A DNA stretch of 64,000 nucleotides from Pseudopelobacter sp964542535 (GTDB lineage Bacteria > Desulfobacterota > Desulfuromonadia > Geobacterales > Pseudopelobacteraceae): positions 11,445-75,444 of the forward strand of contig CAZIUE010000018.1 of assembly GCA_964542535.1 (NCBI GenBank), given 5' to 3'. Both the position numbers and the translations under genes were made by a program. The notes under the pieces are model-generated. The model saw only the letters and a program-made list of their open reading frames with translations, searched no databases and was not told the DNA's origin. Each line of letters starts with the position of its first letter. The stretch's first letter is position 1. Positions 60,061-64,000 of this stretch are shown here, piece after piece.

Positions 60061-61077
60061 ATGAGCCGTGCCGTAACCGCTGAAAAACGCGATGATGATT
60101 CCCAGTTCGACAGCACCCTGCGCCCCAAATCCCTGGACGACTATATCGGCCAGGAGAAGATCAAGGGGAACCTGCGCCTGTTCATTGAGGCGGCCCGGGG
60201 CAGGGGAGAGGCGCTGGACCATGTACTGCTCTACGGCCCCCCGGGCCTGGGAAAGACGACCCTGGCCAACATAATAGCCTGCGAGATGGGTGTCAACCTC
60301 AAGTCCACCTCCGGTCCGGTGATCGAGCGCCCCGGCGATCTGGCGGCCATCCTGACCAACCTGGAACCGCACGATGTGCTGTTCATCGATGAGATCCACC
60401 GCCTCTCCCACGTGGTGGAGGAGATCCTCTACCCGGCCATGGAGGACTTCCAGCTGGACATCATCATCGGCCAGGGGCCCAGCGCGCGCTCCATCAAGCT
60501 GGATCTCCCCCGCTTCACCCTGGTGGGGGCGACCACCAGGGCCGGGCTGCTCTCCTCCCCCCTGCGCGACCGCTTCGGGGTCATCTCCCGTATGGACTTC
60601 TACACCCACGACGAGCTGGCCACCATCATCACCCGCTCCTCTCATATCCTGGGCATGGAGATCGAACCCCGCGGAGCAGCCGAACTTGCCCGCCGCAGTC
60701 GGGGTACGCCGCGCATCGCCAACCGCCTGCTGCGCAGGGTGCGCGACTTCGCCCAGGTGCGCGCCGACGGGGTCATCACCCGCCAGGTGGTGCAGGAAAC
60801 CCTGTCCCTGCTGGAGATCGACGAGATGGGGTTCGACCACATGGACCGCATGATCCTCCTCACCATCATCGACAAGTTTTCCGGAGGCCCGGTGGGGCTG
60901 GACACCATCGCCGCAGCCATCAGCGAGGAGAGCGACACCATCGAGGACGTGTACGAGCCGTACATGATCCAGAACGGATTCATCAACCGCACCCCCAGGG
61001 GACGGGTGGCCACCCTGGCCGCCTACGAGCATTTCGGACGCTCCCTTCCCGCTTCCGCCCAGGCACCTCTCTTCTGA
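60061..61077 (+). CDS. ruvB: Holliday junction branch migration helicase RuvB
   Basis: 338 aa from ATG 60061 with CGGAG eight bases before. N-terminal RPKSLDDYIGQEKIKGNLRLFIEAA, Walker A LLYGPPGLGKTTLANI, VLFIDEIHRLSHVVEEILYPAMEDF (Walker B) and LVGATTRAGLLSSPLRDRFG (sensor) are classical RuvB. The winged helix ends GFINRTPRGRVATLAAYEHF. ruvA and ruvC are not present nearby. Works with RuvA on recombination intermediates. Confidence 0.97.
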   Translation: MSRAVTAEKRDDDSQFDSTLRPKSLDDYIGQEKIKGNLRLFIEAARGRGEALDHVLLYGPPGLGKTTLANIIACEMGVNLKSTSGPVIERPGDLAAILTNLEPHDVLFIDEIHRLSHVVEEILYPAMEDFQLDIIIGQGPSARSIKLDLPRFTLVGATTRAGLLSSPLRDRFGVISRMDFYTHDELATIITRSSHILGMEIEPRGAAELARRSRGTPRIANRLLRRVRDFAQVRADGVITRQVVQETLSLLEIDEMGFDHMDRMILLTIIDKFSGGPVGLDTIAAAISEESDTIEDVYEPYMIQNGFINRTPRGRVATLAAYEHFGRSLPASAQAPLF

Positions 61078-61079
61078 CC

Positions 61080-61790
61080 ATGCAGCAGATCCTCGAATTT
61101 CCGGTTTCCTCATCCTGCACCTTCGACAACTTCGTCGTCTGCGACGGCAACGCGGCTGCGGTGCGCTTTGCCCGGCGCGTCTGCGACGAATCCGAGGTCG
61201 AGCGCCTGCTCTACCTGCACGGTCCCCCGGGATCGGGCAAGACCCATCTGCTCCGGGCCATCGGCCGGGAGCTGGCACACGGCGACGGACCGGAAGCCCC
61301 CTACCTCTCCTGCCGGGACCTGCGTTCGGCACGGGAGCTGGTGGAGCGGTTCCAGGAAGCGCCCGGGCTGGTGGTGGACGACCTGCACCTGCTGCCCGAC
61401 CGGCAGGAGCTGCGGGCGGCGCTCTGGCAGCTGTTCAACGAGTTCCACGAGGCAGGTCGCGCCGTGGCCCTGGCCGGGCTGCACCCGCCGCGCCAGCTGC
61501 CGCATCTGGACGATCACCTGGTGTCACGCCTCCTCTGGGGACTGGTGGCCCGGGTGGATGCCTCGGACGACCATTCCCGGCGCATGATCCTCAAGAAGAT
61601 CGCCGACGACCGCCAGGTGAGGGTCCCCGACGATGTGGTGGAGTACATCCTGATCACCACCAGCCGCGAGGTGGGGGAGCTGATCGGGTTCTTCGAGACG
61701 ATCTACCGTTATTCCCTGGCCGCCAAGCGCAGGATCACCCTCCCCCTGGCCCGCGAGGCCCGGGAGCGCCAGGCTCCGGAGGCTCCCTGA
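61080..61790 (+). CDS. Hda/DnaA-like AAA+ ATPase
   Basis: 236 aa, 2 bp after ruvB. The start TFDNFVVCDGNAAAVRFARRVC, LYLHGPPGSGKTHLLRAIG (Walker A) and LVVDDLHLLPDRQEL (Walker B) belong to the DnaA-ATPase family, but no DNA-binding domain IV follows. Such short forms resemble Hda, which shuts off DnaA after initiation. In Geobacter-like bacteria a sole role is not established, so function is inferred. C-terminus has VGELIGFFETIYRYSLAAKRRITLPL, the usual Hda end. Confidence 0.88.
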   Translation: MQQILEFPVSSSCTFDNFVVCDGNAAAVRFARRVCDESEVERLLYLHGPPGSGKTHLLRAIGRELAHGDGPEAPYLSCRDLRSARELVERFQEAPGLVVDDLHLLPDRQELRAALWQLFNEFHEAGRAVALAGLHPPRQLPHLDDHLVSRLLWGLVARVDASDDHSRRMILKKIADDRQVRVPDDVVEYILITTSREVGELIGFFETIYRYSLAAKRRITLPLAREARERQAPEAP

Positions 61791-61791
61791 C

Positions 61792-63117
61792 ATGGGACCC
61801 TTTCACAACCGTCTCAAGACGCCGGAAGAGATTGAGCTGGAGCGGAAACAGGAAGAGCTGTCCCGGCTCCAGCGCCGGCAGGCCGGACTGGAGGAAGAGT
61901 TTGCCCGGCTGAAAGGGGAGATCCGCCGCTTCGAACAGGAGTACGAGCGGGTCCTGGGGAGTCGCATCGCCCGGCTGGAGGAGCTGGAGTGGCAGCTGAA
62001 GGGGCTCGTGGAGTCCGGCGGCTCCCGGGAAGACCGCGATTCCGGCGCTTCGGGGGAGAACGGCGCCTGTTTCCCGGGCCGCACCGACCTTCTGGACGAG
62101 GATGAACTTCCCCCTGGCGGGGAGCCGCGCAAGAGCCTGAAGAGTCTCTACCGCGAGGTGGCCAAGGCCATCCATCCCGATCTGGCCTCCGACGAGCAGG
62201 ATCGTCTGCGGCGCCAGGAGCTGATGGCCATCGCCAACCAGGCCTATGCGGCGGGTGATCGTCTGGCCCTGGAAGAACTCCTCAGCGACGAAGAGCCGGA
62301 GCCGGCATCGGGGGCGGGTGTTGACGTGGCCTTCGAGCTGGTACGGGTGATCCGGCTGATCGCCCGTACCAGGCAGAATATCCATGCCCTGACGAGCCAG
62401 ATCAGCGAACTGAAGGAGACCGACATCTTCGGCTTCAAGCTGCGGGTGGAGCAGTCCCGGGCGGACGGTATCGACCTGATGGCGGAGATGGCGGAACGGG
62501 TGGAACAGGACATCGCCCGGGCCGGTTACCGCCTGGCGGCGCTGCGGGGGGCGGGGGGTGTCGCTCATCCCGCGGGGGTGTCGTCCCTGACACGCCTGCT
62601 GCGCTTCCCCGTCGACCATGCCTGCGGAATGCTCTACGAGCGCAGCGCCGGTTCGGTGGACTATCGGGACTGGCAGCGCCTGGGGTCTGCCCGCGGCGTG
62701 CTGGAGGTGCTCGTGGACCGGGCGGTGCGTCTGGATGTGAAGGGGACCGGCCAGGCAGGCCTGGGGTTTCTGGATCAGCTGGAGTCCGACGACTTGCAGG
62801 CGCTGTACCTGTACGACGTGGACGACGCGGGGTTGGCCCATCTGACCCGCCTGGACGGTCTTCACGAGCTGTACCTCTCCAACACCAGAGTCAGCGACAC
62901 GGGCCTGGACCTGCTGCAGGGGCTCTCCGGTCTGCGCCGCCTCTCCATCTATCACACGGCCATCAGCGACCGGGGGCTGGACAGCCTTGCCCGGCTCACG
63001 GGGCTCAAGTGGCTGACGTGCAGCGGCACCCTGATCACGCCCGAGGGGCTGGAACGTTTCCGCCGGCTGGTGCCGGGATGCAAGGCGGTCAACTTCCAGT
63101 GGCATCTGGGAAGCTGA
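61792..63117 (+). CDS. Coiled-coil, J-domain and leucine-rich-repeat protein, function unknown
   Basis: 441 aa, starting just after the Hda-like gene. Residues 10-75 form a strong coiled coil (EEIELERKQEELSRLQRRQ). Residues 113-155 form a J-like domain with the H128-P129-D130 motif in REVAKAIHPDLASDE, then a second helical region. Residues 280-435 hold leucine-rich repeats such as LTRLDGLHELYLSNTRVSDTGLDLL, GLSGLRRLSIYHTAISDRGL and LTGLKWLTCSGTLITPEGL. I know of no named family with this plan. A co-chaperone or scaffold role for the RuvB/Hda operon is possible but only inferred from position. Confidence 0.72.
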   Translation: MGPFHNRLKTPEEIELERKQEELSRLQRRQAGLEEEFARLKGEIRRFEQEYERVLGSRIARLEELEWQLKGLVESGGSREDRDSGASGENGACFPGRTDLLDEDELPPGGEPRKSLKSLYREVAKAIHPDLASDEQDRLRRQELMAIANQAYAAGDRLALEELLSDEEPEPASGAGVDVAFELVRVIRLIARTRQNIHALTSQISELKETDIFGFKLRVEQSRADGIDLMAEMAERVEQDIARAGYRLAALRGAGGVAHPAGVSSLTRLLRFPVDHACGMLYERSAGSVDYRDWQRLGSARGVLEVLVDRAVRLDVKGTGQAGLGFLDQLESDDLQALYLYDVDDAGLAHLTRLDGLHELYLSNTRVSDTGLDLLQGLSGLRRLSIYHTAISDRGLDSLARLTGLKWLTCSGTLITPEGLERFRRLVPGCKAVNFQWHLGS

Positions 63118-63175
63118 CGCGCCACCGAGGCGGCCGGTGCCGTTCCGCTTCTTCCCGCTCAGTATCTCCAGAAAA

Positions 63176-63213
63176 ACAAGGGGTACCCCGGCTTGATCCG
63201 GGGTACCCCTTGT
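63176..63213 (-). terminator. Rho-independent terminator of small secreted protein gene
   Basis: A perfect 16-pair stem (ACAAGGGGTACCCCGG, six-base loop CTTGAT, CCGGGGTACCCCTTGT). On the minus strand it is followed by TTTTTC (63171-63175), so it ends leftward transcription from 63300-63638. It also ends the facing LRR gene region. Confidence 0.85.
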
Positions 63214-63299
63214 GCGTCTCTCCGCTGGTTTCTGGCCTGGCTGCTTCCGGGATGAGTGTTACCCGAAAGCGGGCGGTGGTCGCCGCCAGGGCCTGGTGT

Positions 63300-63638
63300 C
63301 TACATCCTGTGCCCGGACGGTGCCGGGGCGGACGATCCTGTCTCACCGGCGGCCGGCAGTTCCGCCTTGGTGAGTACGTTGCCGGTTACTTTGACCCGGT
63401 CACCCACCTTCAGGCCGGTGGTGGTGTCGGTCGTTATGGTGCTGATCCTGTCCTTGTCGCTGGTTGACTGCAGGGTGACTTTGTTCTGGTTGATGCTGAC
63501 GATTACGGCCTCTTCGGACTGAGCCTGCTGGAGCGAGTCAGCGGAAGCCGCGGGGGGGCCGCTGGCCGGACAGGGAGCGGCGAAGCCGAGAAGTGTCGCG
63601 CAGAGCAGCATCGCCTTGGTTAGGAATCGTATTCTCAT
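63300..63638 (-). CDS. Small exported protein of unknown function
   Basis: 112 aa with CAGGAGG before the start. It has a signal peptide (AMLLCATLLGFAAPCPASG) and a mature part of about 85 residues: AVIVSINQNKVTLQS, then DRISTITTDTTTGLKVGDRVKVTGNVLTKAEL. The lines VGDRVKVTGNV look like a small beta-barrel domain of DUF5666 or OB type. Probably periplasmic; function unknown. Monocistronic, with its own terminator to the left. Confidence 0.72.
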   Translation of the reverse strand: MRIRFLTKAMLLCATLLGFAAPCPASGPPAASADSLQQAQSEEAVIVSINQNKVTLQSTSDKDRISTITTDTTTGLKVGDRVKVTGNVLTKAELPAAGETGSSAPAPSGHRM

Positions 63639-63904
63639 GGGTGTCCTCCTGGTTGACTGATTTTTCCGGGGCTGCTGCCGCCGGATACGGAATGGCGCGC
63701 GGAGAGCGCGGGGGCCGGGCCGTCGCCTGTGCGCCCCTGGGTATAACTGGTGACGGTTGTAGCAGATGGAAGCGGAGGGGACAATCGGTCAACAGGCTAT
63801 TTCTGAACGGCGGAGGGGGTAGGACGTTGGTATGAGAACAGCGGGGGAGGGGGCCGCCGCGGGGATGGTGATCCCCGGACCGGCCCGCTGGTTTCGGACC
63901 GGAA

Positions 63905-64000
63905 TCAGCCCGATGACTGGGACATGAGTTTGATTCCCAGGGGCACCAGCTGGGTGCGGCGGGTCATGCTGGTCTTCTTGAAGATGTTGTTGATGTGGGT
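63905..64000 (-). CDS. LuxR-family regulator, C-terminal end (partial)
   Basis: Reading from the window's right edge, 31 codons and a stop at 63905-63907: HINNIFKKTSMTRRTQLVPLGIKLM. The stretch is the recognition-helix end of a LuxR-type HTH. The gene continues beyond the window. Domain at its N-terminus is unseen. Confidence 0.72.
   Translation of the reverse strand, partial: THINNIFKKTSMTRRTQLVPLGIKLMSQSSG

Overview
The window is bacterial and most likely comes from a Geobacter-type member of the Desulfuromonadota (Geobacter, Trichlorobacter or Pelobacter propionicus relatives). The main reasons are a malate dehydrogenase gene followed by a korDABC 2-oxoacid:ferredoxin oxidoreductase operon, a PEP-CTERM protein next to an EPS sugar transferase, and the high-GC codon use of the housekeeping genes. 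The assignment rests on protein character and gene order, not on a database search. The window is a draft scaffold: exactly 100 N lie inside the CRISPR array.

Layout. Positions 1-8446 hold the end of a visibly AT-rich surface polysaccharide cluster: Wzx flippase, F420-hydrogenase-beta-like protein, pyruvyl transferase, GT2, EpsG-type polymerase, GT4 and a beta-helix protein. A broken ISL3-family transposase remnant (8534-8874) closes it. Next come an EPS-initiating sugar transferase and a PEP-CTERM protein (9008-11251), a CheV/CheD pair (11849-13647), shikimate-pathway genes aroL, aroQ and aroE (13764-15725), a large hybrid sensor kinase, tRNA-Arg(CCG), coaE, a THUMP-domain methyltransferase, a nitroreductase and an aldehyde dehydrogenase. 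Positions 23481-31618 carry accessory genes: a GNAT enzyme, a small membrane hydrolase flanked by a 27-bp direct repeat, a tightly overlapped acyltransferase/PAP2/PEP-utilising-enzyme operon, a chorismate mutase, and a Phd-ParE-type toxin-antitoxin pair overlapping an MFS gene. hrpB and a Lon-like protease follow.

Positions 37362-47972 hold a complete type I-E CRISPR-Cas locus: cas3, cse1, cse2, cas7, cas5, cas6e, then the array (33 visible repeats), then cas1 and cas2. The array lies between the interference and adaptation genes. The middle of cse1 is AT-rich while both ends match the neighbouring genes, which suggests a mosaic gene.

The right third is mainly housekeeping: a methyltransferase, lepA-lepB, aspS, a LysM lipoprotein, mdh-korDABC (TCA-cycle steps), RlpA, then ruvB, an Hda/DnaA-like ATPase and an unusual coiled-coil/J-domain/LRR protein. 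A small secreted protein and the 3' end of a LuxR-type regulator close the window.

Non-genic items of note are a MITE-like repeat present twice in opposite orientation (21098-21282 and 31627-31809, about 185 bp with terminal inverted repeats), two perfect DnaA boxes downstream of cas2, heptameric tandem repeats in two intergenic spaces, and a toxin-antitoxin promoter whose -10 box lies inside a palindrome.
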